From NCBI RefSeq assembly GCF_001975785.1, contig NZ_MSFI01000009.1, positions 124,001-188,000 of the forward strand: a DNA stretch of 64,000 nt, written 5' to 3'. Under the pieces are notes generated by a model. The model was not told where the DNA came from. It worked only from the letters and a program-made list of their open reading frames with translations, and did not search any database. The position numbers and the translations under genes were made by a program. Positions 16,719 to 25,555 of this stretch are shown one piece after another (position 1 is the stretch's first letter; every line of letters starts with the position of its first letter). The DNA comes from Domibacillus epiphyticus. GTDB lineage: Bacteria; Bacillota; Bacilli; Bacillales; Domibacillaceae.

Positions 16719-18290
16719 ATGAATAAAAAGACATTAAAAAGACAATTTATTACAAAAACACTTATTATACTATTAGCTCTTTCTTCAGTATCTGGAGTAC
16801 TTCAACTATTATTTATAAATGAACAAATTAAAACAACTGTTGAAAAAGAAGCTTTCATGGTAGCAAATAGCATTGAACAAGGTATTAAATCAACTAACTT
16901 AGCTGAAAAAAGTATAGAAAAACAGATTGACTCAAAAATGGAATCTTATTCAAGACGTGTAGCTGATATGTTAAAAGATAAAAATTTAGATGAGATTACA
17001 AATGAAGATCTAATGAATATTAGGGACATAATAGGATTATCTGGATTGACTTTGATTGCGAGAACGGAGAATGGTGATAATATCGTAGGTGTAAAATCTA
17101 CTGAACCTTCTGAAATAGGATTTAGTATAAAAGAATATAGTGAGAGTGGCTATGCAAACTTTGATAGGTTATTAAAAGACGAATCACCTGTATCTGATGG
17201 ATTTTATTCCTATATGACTGACGATATGATTAGTTTACCCATTTCACAATCTGCTGCAAATGATGGTGAACAATTATTTTTCAAATATGCATACTATCAT
17301 GAGACAGGCACGGACTACCTGATAAATCCGTTTATTGAAGCAAATGAGGTATACCAATTCACTCAGGAAGTTGGTCCAGAATCTTGGATTAAGTCAACCA
17401 AAGAGAACAATGAGTATGTAGAGGAGATTGCTGTGTTGGATCCCAGAGTGTATAAGGATCCAAGTCTAGCAGAAAAAGTTTATCCCCCGTTGAAAGAAGT
17501 AGTTTACGGAACTTTTAACTATGTGAATGAAACGGATAAAAAAACATTAGCAGGTATGGTTGAGAGTACTAATGTAATTAAAGAGAACGGTGAACATGAT
17601 GGTAAGAAATTACATAAGATGTTTTTACCAACAGAAAATGGTAATGTGATTTATATTGCATTGGATTATGAAGAAATGAGTGGACCTTTATATAAACACT
17701 CTTTAATATTAATCGTTACGGGTTTAATTTCACTAGTTTCATTATTCTTATTGATTGCTAAATTCTTTAATCGGATCTATGAAAACATAGAGAAAATTAT
17801 TAACCAGATTAAGCTTCTTGAAGAAGGCGATTTAACAGCGAAAAGTAAAGTGAATGACGGAAGCGAACTGGACAAATTATCAAAAACAACAAATCGAATG
17901 GTGGAAAAATTGAATCAGCTTGTCATGGATACGCAGGAACAGGCGAAAAAAACACAGCGGCTTTCTATGATTTTGGAAACTGATGCCGCACAGTCCGTTG
18001 ATAAAATGTACGCATTATCAACAGAAGCAACAATGAAATCCAGGGAACAATTGTATGAAATTACTGAGTTTTTAAATAGTGTATTAAATGTGTTGGAATC
18101 ATCCGAGGAAAATTCAACCATTATAAAGGATATCGAGAAGATGAGAAAGGTAGCGAATGACCGTACGGCTTCAGTAACGAATACGACCATTACATTATCA
18201 GATTTAATGCAGTCTCTTCACGAACAGTCTAGTGAGCTTACTAGTATTTCTAACAAATTGCTCGAACATATTAGCAAATTCAAACTTTAA
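16719..18290 (+). CDS. Membrane sensor with Cache-like outer domain and HAMP, no MCP tip
   Basis: 523 residues: membrane helix near 13-33, an extracytoplasmic domain of about 290 residues (chemoreceptor/Cache-like architecture, family not certain), a second helix near 327-349, a HAMP domain around 350-405 and a C-terminal coiled coil. The conserved methyl-accepting signalling hairpin is absent, so it is not a chemotaxis receptor. It lies directly ahead of STAS and PP2C genes and most likely feeds an external signal into them. Base composition changes within the gene near 17.82 kb (19 and 16 G/C per 60 bases at 17581 and 17761, against 28 at 17941), close to the start of HAMP. Confidence 0.8.
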   Translation: MNKKTLKRQFITKTLIILLALSSVSGVLQLLFINEQIKTTVEKEAFMVANSIEQGIKSTNLAEKSIEKQIDSKMESYSRRVADMLKDKNLDEITNEDLMNIRDIIGLSGLTLIARTENGDNIVGVKSTEPSEIGFSIKEYSESGYANFDRLLKDESPVSDGFYSYMTDDMISLPISQSAANDGEQLFFKYAYYHETGTDYLINPFIEANEVYQFTQEVGPESWIKSTKENNEYVEEIAVLDPRVYKDPSLAEKVYPPLKEVVYGTFNYVNETDKKTLAGMVESTNVIKENGEHDGKKLHKMFLPTENGNVIYIALDYEEMSGPLYKHSLILIVTGLISLVSLFLLIAKFFNRIYENIEKIINQIKLLEEGDLTAKSKVNDGSELDKLSKTTNRMVEKLNQLVMDTQEQAKKTQRLSMILETDAAQSVDKMYALSTEATMKSREQLYEITEFLNSVLNVLESSEENSTIIKDIEKMRKVANDRTASVTNTTITLSDLMQSLHEQSSELTSISNKLLEHISKFKL

Positions 18291-18302
18291 GGGGGAGTTT
18301 TA

Positions 18303-18620
18303 ATGTTATTAACAGTTGAAAAAGAAGTCCAAAATGTGATAACTATCCTTAAAGTTAAGGGACTTATTGATATTACTACGACCAATATAATTGACCCGTA
18401 TTTAGAAGAAATTGATGGAATGGAAACCGTCATATTGGATTTCTCGGGACTTGAGTTTATTGATTCGACAGGGATTGGTTCCATTATGAATGCCATTTAT
18501 TTATCAAATGAAAAAAACTTCACTCTGAAACTTCAAGGTATTGATGAGATGACACATACCGTGTTTGAAATGGTAGGATTATACGAAATTTTAGAGGCAT
18601 TTCACGGGGAGGTTATTTGA
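18303..18620 (+). CDS. STAS-domain anti-anti-sigma-type protein (first copy)
   Basis: 105-residue SpoIIAA/RsbV-like STAS protein. The phosphorylatable serine is Ser55 in FIDSTGIG. In partner switching the unphosphorylated form binds an anti-sigma kinase and frees that kinase's target; the kinase candidate is the ATPase at 12605 and the phosphatase candidate is the next gene. A ribosome site AAGGGGGAG lies ahead of ATG 18303. The stop codon overlaps the next start (TGATG), so this protein and the phosphatase are translated together. Confidence 0.9.
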   Translation: MLLTVEKEVQNVITILKVKGLIDITTTNIIDPYLEEIDGMETVILDFSGLEFIDSTGIGSIMNAIYLSNEKNFTLKLQGIDEMTHTVFEMVGLYEILEAFHGEVI

Positions 18621-19465
18621 TGTATAAGGACGGGATGACGGGTATACATCATAATAATACAGGTGAATCAGCAGACATGGATAAAACATTGAAACGGGAA
18701 ATCAATATGGCAAGGAACATTCAGTCCCAGCTTTTAAACGGGAAACCCCCTGTTTTTGAAGGGGGGGAAGTTTTAGGTTCTTCTGTCCCTGCACGACTCA
18801 TTGGCGGGGATTATTTTGATTTTTACCCTCTTTTAAATGGGAAAATTAGAATTGTGATCGGGGATGTAATGGGGAAAGGAATTCCTGCCGCGATGCTGAT
18901 GATTTTAACACGAGGCGCTTTTCGAAGCGCGGCGGAAACGACAAGCAGCCCAGCTGATACGTTAACATCCATGAACCAGGCGCTATATAGTGATTTAAGA
19001 ACGCTCAAGTCCTTTGTCACATTATTGTGTGCAGACTGGGACCCGTCAACCTTTACACTTACTTATGCAAATGCAGGACACAATTTGCCTCTCTATATAA
19101 AAGGGAAAGAGAGCATAGTGGAAGAAATGCCTAAAGTAAAAGGAATTATGGTCGGAGGACTGCCGGATCAAGTATATACAAATTACACGATCCAGCTGCA
19201 CGAAAAAGATGCCATTTTCTTTTACACGGACGGAATTGTTGAAGCGCAAAATAACGAGAAAGAACAGTATAAATTGGACAGGCTCATCCAAACCCTCATA
19301 GAAAATAAGCAAAAATGTGTTGGTGAAATAGAACAAAGTGTAATGGAATCGATTGAGAAGTTTACAGAAGGAGCTCCTCAAAGGGATGATATTACAATGG
19401 TTTTGTTAAAAATTAGTGATCAGCAAGCGGAAATTACGAGCCTGAATTCTCCATTGATAAAATAG
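18620..19465 (+). CDS. PP2C/SpoIIE-type serine phosphatase
   Basis: 281-residue metal-dependent phosphatase of the RsbU/SpoIIE group. An amphipathic linker helix (residues 20-40) leads into the catalytic domain with GGDYFDF (62-68), GDVMGKGIPAAM (from 81), NAGHNLPL, YTDGIVEA and the final metal-binding RDD. No sensory domain of its own, so input probably comes from the HAMP sensor two genes upstream. ATG 18620 overlaps the STAS stop by one base, with GGGGAGG upstream. Expected substrate: phosphoserine on one or both STAS proteins. Confidence 0.92.
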   Translation: MYKDGMTGIHHNNTGESADMDKTLKREINMARNIQSQLLNGKPPVFEGGEVLGSSVPARLIGGDYFDFYPLLNGKIRIVIGDVMGKGIPAAMLMILTRGAFRSAAETTSSPADTLTSMNQALYSDLRTLKSFVTLLCADWDPSTFTLTYANAGHNLPLYIKGKESIVEEMPKVKGIMVGGLPDQVYTNYTIQLHEKDAIFFYTDGIVEAQNNEKEQYKLDRLIQTLIENKQKCVGEIEQSVMESIEKFTEGAPQRDDITMVLLKISDQQAEITSLNSPLIK

Positions 19466-19477
19466 GGGGAAGAGAGA

Positions 19478-21562
19478 ATGCAGAGTATTATTTCAAAAGG
19501 GAAAAATCTTCAGGAAGCCATTGATGTCGGACTTAAATTACTGGAAGCTTCAAAAAATGAAGTCAATATTGAAGTGATTCAACAAGAATCAAAAAGCTTT
19601 TTCAAAATGAAATCAAAAGAAGCGATTGTCAAAATTACAAAACTTGAGCAAACAACGATCTCAGAACAAAACCATGAAGAAAGTACAGATCCTTTCAAAT
19701 TAATTGATGAATTACTAACAAATTCACAAAATGTGATGGATGATCCAGTTTCAAATAGTGTAATGGAAGAAGAGTCAGCGCCTCGTCGAATCACTAAAAA
19801 GGCTGATGATCTTTTAGGAAAAGCATGGGTGGAAAACGGAAGATTAGTTTGCCGATGTTCCCCTACTCATTACCCGCTCGTATCGATTCCGGATGGTGTG
19901 AACGTTTATAAAAACAACCAGTTAATCACAGAAAAAAGTTTCGTGATGACAGAAACGGACCTTTTTGAAGTGAAAATGGAAATGGAAGAGAAAGAAACAG
20001 TCTGGAGAGTGGTGATGGATGCACATAAACTCAATGTCGATCTCCACATTGAGCCGGGTTATAAAACGACGAGATTCCTTCTTGATATAGCCCCAGCTCA
20101 GCATATTGAATTATTGGTAGACGAAAAGAAAGAAGTAAGTAACACTCTTTCCTATCAAGATATTATGGGTAGACTGGAAGAACTGAGAATAAAACATGGC
20201 TTTCATCAAAATGAAATTATCCGGGCAATTGAAGCGGTTGAACCAGGGGTATATACAATTGCGACCGGTATAGAAGCTGCACCTGGGAAAGACGGGTGGA
20301 TAGAGTTTCAAATTAATATGGATGCACAAATAGGACCTAGAGAAATAGAAAATGGACGGGTGGATTACCGGGAAACGAAAACAATTCCGAATGTAAACAG
20401 TGGGAGTGTTATTGCGATTGTGCATCCTCCTGTTCCAGGTCAGCCGGGCAGAACTGTTACAAACGAGCCTCTTCCGGCAAAACAAACCATACCGATATCG
20501 GTTAAAAGCGGAAAAGGGATCGCGATTATTGATGATAAGATTATTGCGCTTGAATCCGGCCGTCCTCACGTTGAGCAGAGAAGGAATATCGTTAAAGTTT
20601 CGATTATGTCAAAGCTGACTCATCCTGGCAATGTTGATCTCTCTTCTGGCAACATTCATTTTATGGGTGATGTGGAAGTGTTAGGTGAAGTGTGCGAGCG
20701 CATGAAAATAGATGCTGAGGGAAATATCCTCGTTCACCAAACTGTAAACATGGCGAATTTGACTGCTTCCGGGGCAGTGATTACGTATGGCAGTATTATC
20801 GGATCGGAAGTATCAGCAGGGAAAAATAATATGCTCGTGACGGAGCTTGGTCAATTACTGGGACCTATTAATCAGGATTTAGTTAGAGTGATACAATTAA
20901 TTAAGCAGTTGACATTGTCACCAGGCTTTAAAGCGAGTGATTTTTCCAGAGGCGGTTTACAGCCCTTAATTAACATCTTATTAGAAAAGAAATTTAAGCA
21001 ATTTCCTTCTTTAGTCAGAGAATACGTAGATAAAGTAAAAAAAGGTGAACAATATTTATCGGATAAGATATGGTCAGAGACAGCAAACTCGCTATCAAAA
21101 CTTTTTTTATCTCTATCAAGCGAAGCGATCTCTGTAGATAGTATTACAGAATTATCGGAAAAAATGCAAGAACTTCATGAACTAAGTAAAATGCCGGTTG
21201 AACCAAATTCGTATATAACCGTCCCGAACGTATTAAGCAGTCGTCTGTATTGCAGCGGAGATGTAAATGTATTTGATCAAGGCAGTGTGAATACGAAAAT
21301 ATATTCTGGCGGCAAATTAACCATCAACGGTTCTTTACGAGGAGGAGAGGTGTTCGGTCGATTTGGCGCGGAGATTAATGAAGCAGGGGCAGAAAGCCGA
21401 ACACCCACAATTGTAGCTGTTCCGGAAGATCAAAAAATTTCTATAAATAAGGTAATGGAAGGGACCGCGATTAAAATTGGCAATGCACAATACAAATTCA
21501 ACGAAACGAGAAGTCGGGTCCACGCTTATTTGAATAAACATGGACAAATCGCATTTGAATAA
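19478..21562 (+). CDS. FapA-like DUF342 protein with N-terminal Jag_N domain
   Basis: 694 residues. Residues 1-52 (SKGKNLQEAID, KSFFKMKSKEAIVKI) form a Jag_N domain as in the RNA-binding protein KhpB/Jag; an acidic linker follows, and from about 105 the rest is the DUF342/FapA family, with many glycine-rich beta-helix turns (GNILVHQTVNMANLTASG, GGKLTINGSLRGGEVFG). FapA-type proteins are tied to flagellar-pole localisation and surface behaviour in Vibrio; Firmicute roles are poorly known. It sits between the phosphatase and the second STAS gene, so it may be the effector or scaffold of the switch. Confidence 0.85.
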   Translation: MQSIISKGKNLQEAIDVGLKLLEASKNEVNIEVIQQESKSFFKMKSKEAIVKITKLEQTTISEQNHEESTDPFKLIDELLTNSQNVMDDPVSNSVMEEESAPRRITKKADDLLGKAWVENGRLVCRCSPTHYPLVSIPDGVNVYKNNQLITEKSFVMTETDLFEVKMEMEEKETVWRVVMDAHKLNVDLHIEPGYKTTRFLLDIAPAQHIELLVDEKKEVSNTLSYQDIMGRLEELRIKHGFHQNEIIRAIEAVEPGVYTIATGIEAAPGKDGWIEFQINMDAQIGPREIENGRVDYRETKTIPNVNSGSVIAIVHPPVPGQPGRTVTNEPLPAKQTIPISVKSGKGIAIIDDKIIALESGRPHVEQRRNIVKVSIMSKLTHPGNVDLSSGNIHFMGDVEVLGEVCERMKIDAEGNILVHQTVNMANLTASGAVITYGSIIGSEVSAGKNNMLVTELGQLLGPINQDLVRVIQLIKQLTLSPGFKASDFSRGGLQPLINILLEKKFKQFPSLVREYVDKVKKGEQYLSDKIWSETANSLSKLFLSLSSEAISVDSITELSEKMQELHELSKMPVEPNSYITVPNVLSSRLYCSGDVNVFDQGSVNTKIYSGGKLTINGSLRGGEVFGRFGAEINEAGAESRTPTIVAVPEDQKISINKVMEGTAIKIGNAQYKFNETRSRVHAYLNKHGQIAFE

Positions 21563-21576
21563 TAAGGGGAATTCTT

Positions 21577-21891
21577 ATGATTGACTATTTAATGAAGGAA
21601 ACAGAAGACGGAAAGATTGTTGTACGGCTGAACGGCGATCTGGATATTGACTCAACTGAAATCGTGGAAGAAGAATTGCTTCCTGCTATGGAAAAATACA
21701 AAAAAGCCAACATTGATTTTGAAAATGTCCCATTCGTTGACTCGTCTGGAATGGGTCTTTTGTTAAATATCGTGCAATCGTTAAAAGAAAAAGGAATAAA
21801 CGTAACCATTTCGAATGTACGGGAGGATGTTCAGGTCGTGTTTGACCTTCTCCAAATTCCTGAAATCTTGGGAGACGAGACATTTATTTAA
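21577..21891 (+). CDS. STAS-domain anti-anti-sigma-type protein (second copy)
   Basis: 104-residue STAS protein, last gene of the accessory operon. Ser56 in FVDSSGMG is the expected phosphorylation site; the SSG motif is closer to SpoIIAA than the STG of the first copy, so the two are not simple duplicates. It lies 14 bases after the fapA-like gene. Two STAS proteins with one kinase and one phosphatase suggest either two targets or one switch protein and one scaffold. Confidence 0.9.
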   Translation: MIDYLMKETEDGKIVVRLNGDLDIDSTEIVEEELLPAMEKYKKANIDFENVPFVDSSGMGLLLNIVQSLKEKGINVTISNVREDVQVVFDLLQIPEILGDETFI

Positions 21892-22030
21892 CATGAACAC
21901 GATGCCTAAACACCGTGAAATTTCCGATGTTTTATTGGTTTTTGTCTTGTACAGTAGGCAAATAGATAGCCTGCGCGGAAAAACGGTGGTATACTTTCGA
22001 TATGATTTAGAAACTTAGGAGGTAATATAC

Positions 22031-22345
22031 ATGGCAATTGTAAAAGCAACTGATGAAAACTTCTCAGCAGAAACTGGCAGTGGACTTGTTCTCGCTGACT
22101 TTTGGGCACCATGGTGCGGACCTTGTAAAATGATCGCTCCTGTTCTAGAAGAATTGGATGCTGAAATGAGCGACAAAGTGAAAATCGTTAAACTTGATGT
22201 TGACGAGAACCAGCAAACTGCCGGTCAATACGGCGTAATGAGTATTCCAACATTGATTCTTTTCAAAGACGGACAGCCAGTTGATAAAGTAATCGGCTTC
22301 CAACCAAAAGAAGCATTGGCGGAACTTGTTAACCGCAATGCCTAA
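22031..22345 (+). CDS. trxA: Thioredoxin
   Basis: Cytoplasmic thiol-disulfide oxidoreductase, 104 residues, with the active site [10 protein letters not shown] and the cis-proline segment [14 protein letters not shown] lies 9 bases before ATG 22031. It marks the return to the conserved Bacillus order (etfA | trxA | uvrC) after the accessory operon and is followed by its own terminator. Confidence 0.97.
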   Translation: MAIVKATDENFSAETGSGLVLADFWAPWCGPCKMIAPVLEELDAEMSDKVKIVKLDVDENQQTAGQYGVMSIPTLILFKDGQPVDKVIGFQPKEALAELVNRNA

Positions 22346-22354
22346 TAACAGTAG

Positions 22355-22385
22355 AGCGTCCCGAATTGCCGGGATGCTTTTTTTG
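22355..22385 (+). terminator. trxA terminator
   Basis: AGCGTCCCG / CGGGATGCT hairpin with loop AATTGC, followed by a long T tract. Confidence 0.85.
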
Positions 22386-22405
22386 TACAAAAAGAGGTGA
22401 CATCA

Positions 22406-24181
22406 ATGAATGAATTAATCCAGCATAAATTATCTCTTTTGCCGGACGAGCCTGGCTGTTATTTAATGAAAGACCGTCATGGCACCATTATTTATGTCGG
22501 AAAAGCAAAAATATTAAAAAATAGGGTGCGCTCATACTTTACCGGCTCACATGATGCGAAAACGACACGTCTTGTCAGTGAAATAACCGATTTTGAATAC
22601 ATTATTACGTCATCTGATTTAGAAGCGCTTATTTTAGAATTGAATTTAATTAAAAAGCACGATCCTAAATACAATATTATGCTGAAGGATGATAAAAGCT
22701 ACCCGTTTATTAAGCTGACAGCAGAACGTCACCCACGCTTAATTATTACGCGTAAAGTGAAAAAAGATAAAGGGAAGTATTTCGGGCCTTATCCGAACGC
22801 GCATGCCGCAAACGAAACAAAAAAACTGCTTGACCGGCTGTATCCGCTCCGTAAGTGCTCATCATTGCCGGACCGCGTCTGTCTTTATTATCATATGGGC
22901 CAGTGTCTGGCGCCCTGTGTAAAAGACGTGTCAAACGAGACGTATAAGAAGATGGCAGCCGAAATTACGCGCTTTTTAAATGGCGGCCATCAAGAAGTCA
23001 AAAAAGCGCTCACCGATAAAATGACAGAAGCGGCAGAAAAGCTCGAATTTGAACGAGCGAAAGAATACCGTGATCAAATTTCACACATTGATACACTCAT
23101 GGAAAAACAGAAAATTAATATGGCTGATTTTACAGACCGGGATGTGTTCGGCTATACGGTTGATAAGGGCTGGATGTGTGTACAAGTGTTTTTTGTGCGG
23201 CAGGGACGGCTGATCGAACGTGATGTGTCGACGTTTCCGGTCTACAGTGAACCGGAAGAAGAGTTTCTAACGTTTCTCGGGCGTTTTTATGAAGCACCGG
23301 AACATTTTAAACCGAAGGAGATTTTATTGCCCGATGCGGTCGATGAACAGTTGGCTGGGCAGCTGATTGGTGTGCCGATGACCAAGCCGCAGAGAGGAAA
23401 GAAAAAAGAACTTGTGAAACTGGCGGAAAATAATGCGAGCGCAGCTCTTCGGGAAAAATTTGCGTTAATTGAACGTGATGAAGAAAGAACCATTAAAGCG
23501 GCGGAACAGCTGGGTGAAGCTATGAATATACATGTGCCGCTCCGGATCGAGGCGTTCGATAATTCGAATATTCAAGGAACCTCACCTGTATCCGCAATGA
23601 TTGTATTTATAGATGGGAAACCTGAAAAAAAAGAATACCGGAAATATAAAATTAAAACGGTCACTGGACCGGATGATTATGGGTCGATGAGAGAGGTCAT
23701 CCGCCGGCGTTATTCCCGTGTGTTAAAAGAACAATTGCCGCTTCCTGATTTAATCATTATTGACGGCGGAAAAGGCCAAATAGAAGCTGCACGTGATATT
23801 TTACAAAACGAATTAGGGCTTGAAATACCGATTGCGGGACTGGCAAAAGATGACCGCCACAGGACATCACAGCTTCTGTACGGAAATCCGCTGCAAGTTG
23901 TCCCACTCAAACATAACAGCCAGGCATTTTATTTGCTTCAGCGTATTCAGGATGAAGTGCATCGATTTGCTATTACATTTCATCGGCAAATTCGGGGCAA
24001 GGGAGCGTTTCAATCCATTCTTGATCATATTGAAGGGGTAGGACCACAGCGGAAAAAACAACTCTTAAAATCGTTCGGCTCTCTAAAAAAATTGAAAGAA
24101 GCGACAAAAGAAGAGATTATGGGTGCAGGAATCCCGGAAAAAACAGCCGTAGCGATATTGAATGCAATCATAAAAGAGTAA
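22406..24181 (+). CDS. uvrC: Excinuclease ABC subunit C
   Basis: Dual-incision nuclease of UvrABC nucleotide excision repair, 591 residues. The N-terminal GIY-YIG-type domain starts at PGCYLMKD and continues IIYVGKAK; a UVR motif lies near residue 205 ([14 protein letters not shown]); the central RNase-H-like nuclease is marked by AFDNSNIQG and IIDGGKGQ; a helix-hairpin-helix pair ends the protein ([17 protein letters not shown]). ATG 22406 is chosen over GTG 22397 because AAAGAGGTGA overlaps the GTG and the N-terminus then aligns with B. subtilis UvrC. Confidence 0.96.
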   Translation: MNELIQHKLSLLPDEPGCYLMKDRHGTIIYVGKAKILKNRVRSYFTGSHDAKTTRLVSEITDFEYIITSSDLEALILELNLIKKHDPKYNIMLKDDKSYPFIKLTAERHPRLIITRKVKKDKGKYFGPYPNAHAANETKKLLDRLYPLRKCSSLPDRVCLYYHMGQCLAPCVKDVSNETYKKMAAEITRFLNGGHQEVKKALTDKMTEAAEKLEFERAKEYRDQISHIDTLMEKQKINMADFTDRDVFGYTVDKGWMCVQVFFVRQGRLIERDVSTFPVYSEPEEEFLTFLGRFYEAPEHFKPKEILLPDAVDEQLAGQLIGVPMTKPQRGKKKELVKLAENNASAALREKFALIERDEERTIKAAEQLGEAMNIHVPLRIEAFDNSNIQGTSPVSAMIVFIDGKPEKKEYRKYKIKTVTGPDDYGSMREVIRRRYSRVLKEQLPLPDLIIIDGGKGQIEAARDILQNELGLEIPIAGLAKDDRHRTSQLLYGNPLQVVPLKHNSQAFYLLQRIQDEVHRFAITFHRQIRGKGAFQSILDHIEGVGPQRKKQLLKSFGSLKKLKEATKEEIMGAGIPEKTAVAILNAIIKE

Positions 24182-24189
24182 CAGGTGAA

Positions 24190-24227
24190 TAAAACAGGCT
24201 GTCCGAAGTTGGACAGCCTGTTTTTAT
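24190..24227. terminator. Bidirectional terminator between uvrC and yslB
   Basis: AAAACAGGCTGTCC / GGACAGCCTGTTTTT with loop GAAGTT serves both converging genes; its right edge overlaps the yslB stop codon. Confidence 0.9.
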
Positions 24228-24658
24228 TCCCACTTTACGGTAATCTCTACTTGTTTGCTTCGTTTTTGCAAACTGCAAATCGCTTCTGCTGCTGCATCAT
24301 GGCGGGCTGCAATTTGCTCGGCGATAAATCCGCTTTCGAGTGTGAAGGATGGGTCGGTCTGCACCTCGAATCGTCGCTCAGTCATGCCGCCGGATAAGCG
24401 ATAAATCATCTCTTTTTTCTTTTCTTTCAACAACTCAATCTGTCCCCAGCCGGCTTCAGAGAAAAAAGCGGACAGTTCCTCCGTGCCGGTACATGGGAAA
24501 CGGCGTGCCAGCATTTTTCCACCCCAGTATAAAATGTCGGCGGAATCACTCCCTAAAATGTCACCGAGAAGGACGTCGCGAATCAGTTCGTAACCGAAAA
24601 CAGAGATGGACGGATCGGGCTGTGCAGTCTGTTCCTGTTCTTCGTTTTCTTTCGTCAA
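24224..24658 (-). CDS. yslB: DUF2507/YslB family protein
   Basis: 144-residue cytoplasmic protein of the YslB (DUF2507, V4R-like) family, function unknown. Typical segments are FGYELIRDVLLGDILG, ILYWGGKMLARRFP and FFSEAGWGQIELL. It lies between uvrC and sdhC as in B. subtilis, but here the intervening lysC gene is missing. It is convergent with uvrC and divergent from sdhC. The start is TTG (complement of 24656-24658), supported by a GGGGAG ribosome site on the minus strand. Confidence 0.85.
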   Translation of the reverse strand: MTKENEEQEQTAQPDPSISVFGYELIRDVLLGDILGSDSADILYWGGKMLARRFPCTGTEELSAFFSEAGWGQIELLKEKKKEMIYRLSGGMTERRFEVQTDPSFTLESGFIAEQIAARHDAAAEAICSLQKRSKQVEITVKWE

Positions 24659-24758
24659 AATTAACTCCCCACTTTCTTGCTATTATTATATACAAATACT
24701 AGTCGTGAAAAAAGTATATTCCGCTTCTAAAGCCGGACAAAAATGTGCCCACCTCTCC

Positions 24759-24787
24759 TTGACGCTAATAGTTTATGAGAGTAAAAT
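24759..24787 (+). promoter_or_regulatory. sdhCAB promoter
   Basis: TTGACG (24759-24764), 17-base spacer, TAAAAT (24782-24787), leaving a leader of about 85 bases before sdhC. Confidence 0.6.
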
Positions 24788-24877
24788 GTACTTGTCACAT
24801 CGTAATATAAACATGTGAAGCAGTGTGCGAATAATGAAAATATTTGTCGGATGCTTCAAGATTAAGGGGGGAAAATG

Positions 24878-25486
24878 ATGGCTGACAATCGAGAGTTTTT
24901 TTACCGCAGGCTGCACTCATTGCTCGGTGTCATTCCAGTTGGGCTGTTCATGACACAGCACTTAGTCGTCAATCATTTTGCGACGAAAGGGGAAGAAGAA
25001 TTTAATCAAGCAGCAGGATTTATGGCAAGTTTGCCATTTGTGTATGTGCTTGAGGCGTTAATTATCTTCTTGCCGCTCTTGTTCCACGCTATTTATGGTC
25101 TGTATATTGCTTTTACAGCGAAAAATAACGTAGGACGTTATAGCTATTTCCGTAACTGGATGTTCATGCTTCAACGCTGGTCAGGCGTAATTACGCTTGT
25201 GTTTGTAGCTTGGCATGTATGGGAAACAAGAGTTCAGGCAGCATTGGGCGCTGAAGTGAATTTTCAGATGATGGAGAATATTTTAGACAATCCATTTATG
25301 CTCGCATTTTACATAGTTGGCGTACTCGCAGCTATTTTCCATTTTGCGAATGGATTATGGTCGTTCTGCGTTAGCTGGGGTATAGCTGTATCACCGCGTT
25401 CGCAGCAAATTGTTACATACGCAACGCTTTTCGTTTTTGTCGCGTTATCAATCATCGGTTTGCGCGCGATCTTTGCATTCGTTTAA
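24878..25486 (+). CDS. sdhC: Succinate dehydrogenase cytochrome b558 subunit
   Basis: Membrane anchor of complex II carrying di-heme b and the menaquinone site; 202 residues with five transmembrane helices. It closely follows B. subtilis SdhC (NREF.YRRLHSLLGVIPVG, QHLVVN, FLPLLFHAIYGLYIAFTAKNN, WHVWETRV, HFANGLWSF); the helix histidines are the expected heme ligands. ATG 24878 is preferred over the adjacent ATG 24875 by spacing from AAGGGGGG (24864-24871). First gene of sdhCAB. Confidence 0.96.
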   Translation: MADNREFFYRRLHSLLGVIPVGLFMTQHLVVNHFATKGEEEFNQAAGFMASLPFVYVLEALIIFLPLLFHAIYGLYIAFTAKNNVGRYSYFRNWMFMLQRWSGVITLVFVAWHVWETRVQAALGAEVNFQMMENILDNPFMLAFYIVGVLAAIFHFANGLWSFCVSWGIAVSPRSQQIVTYATLFVFVALSIIGLRAIFAFV

Positions 25487-25555
25487 TACCGGTAATGAAC
25501 CGGTTTCTGTAAAAAAGATATAAGTACGGAACTGGAAAAGGGAGTGGACCTCACA

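Noticed and set aside
16719-18290. Methyl-accepting chemotaxis protein
   Set aside because: Membrane topology and HAMP fit, but the conserved signalling hairpin and methylation helices are absent and the chain ends in a short coiled coil.
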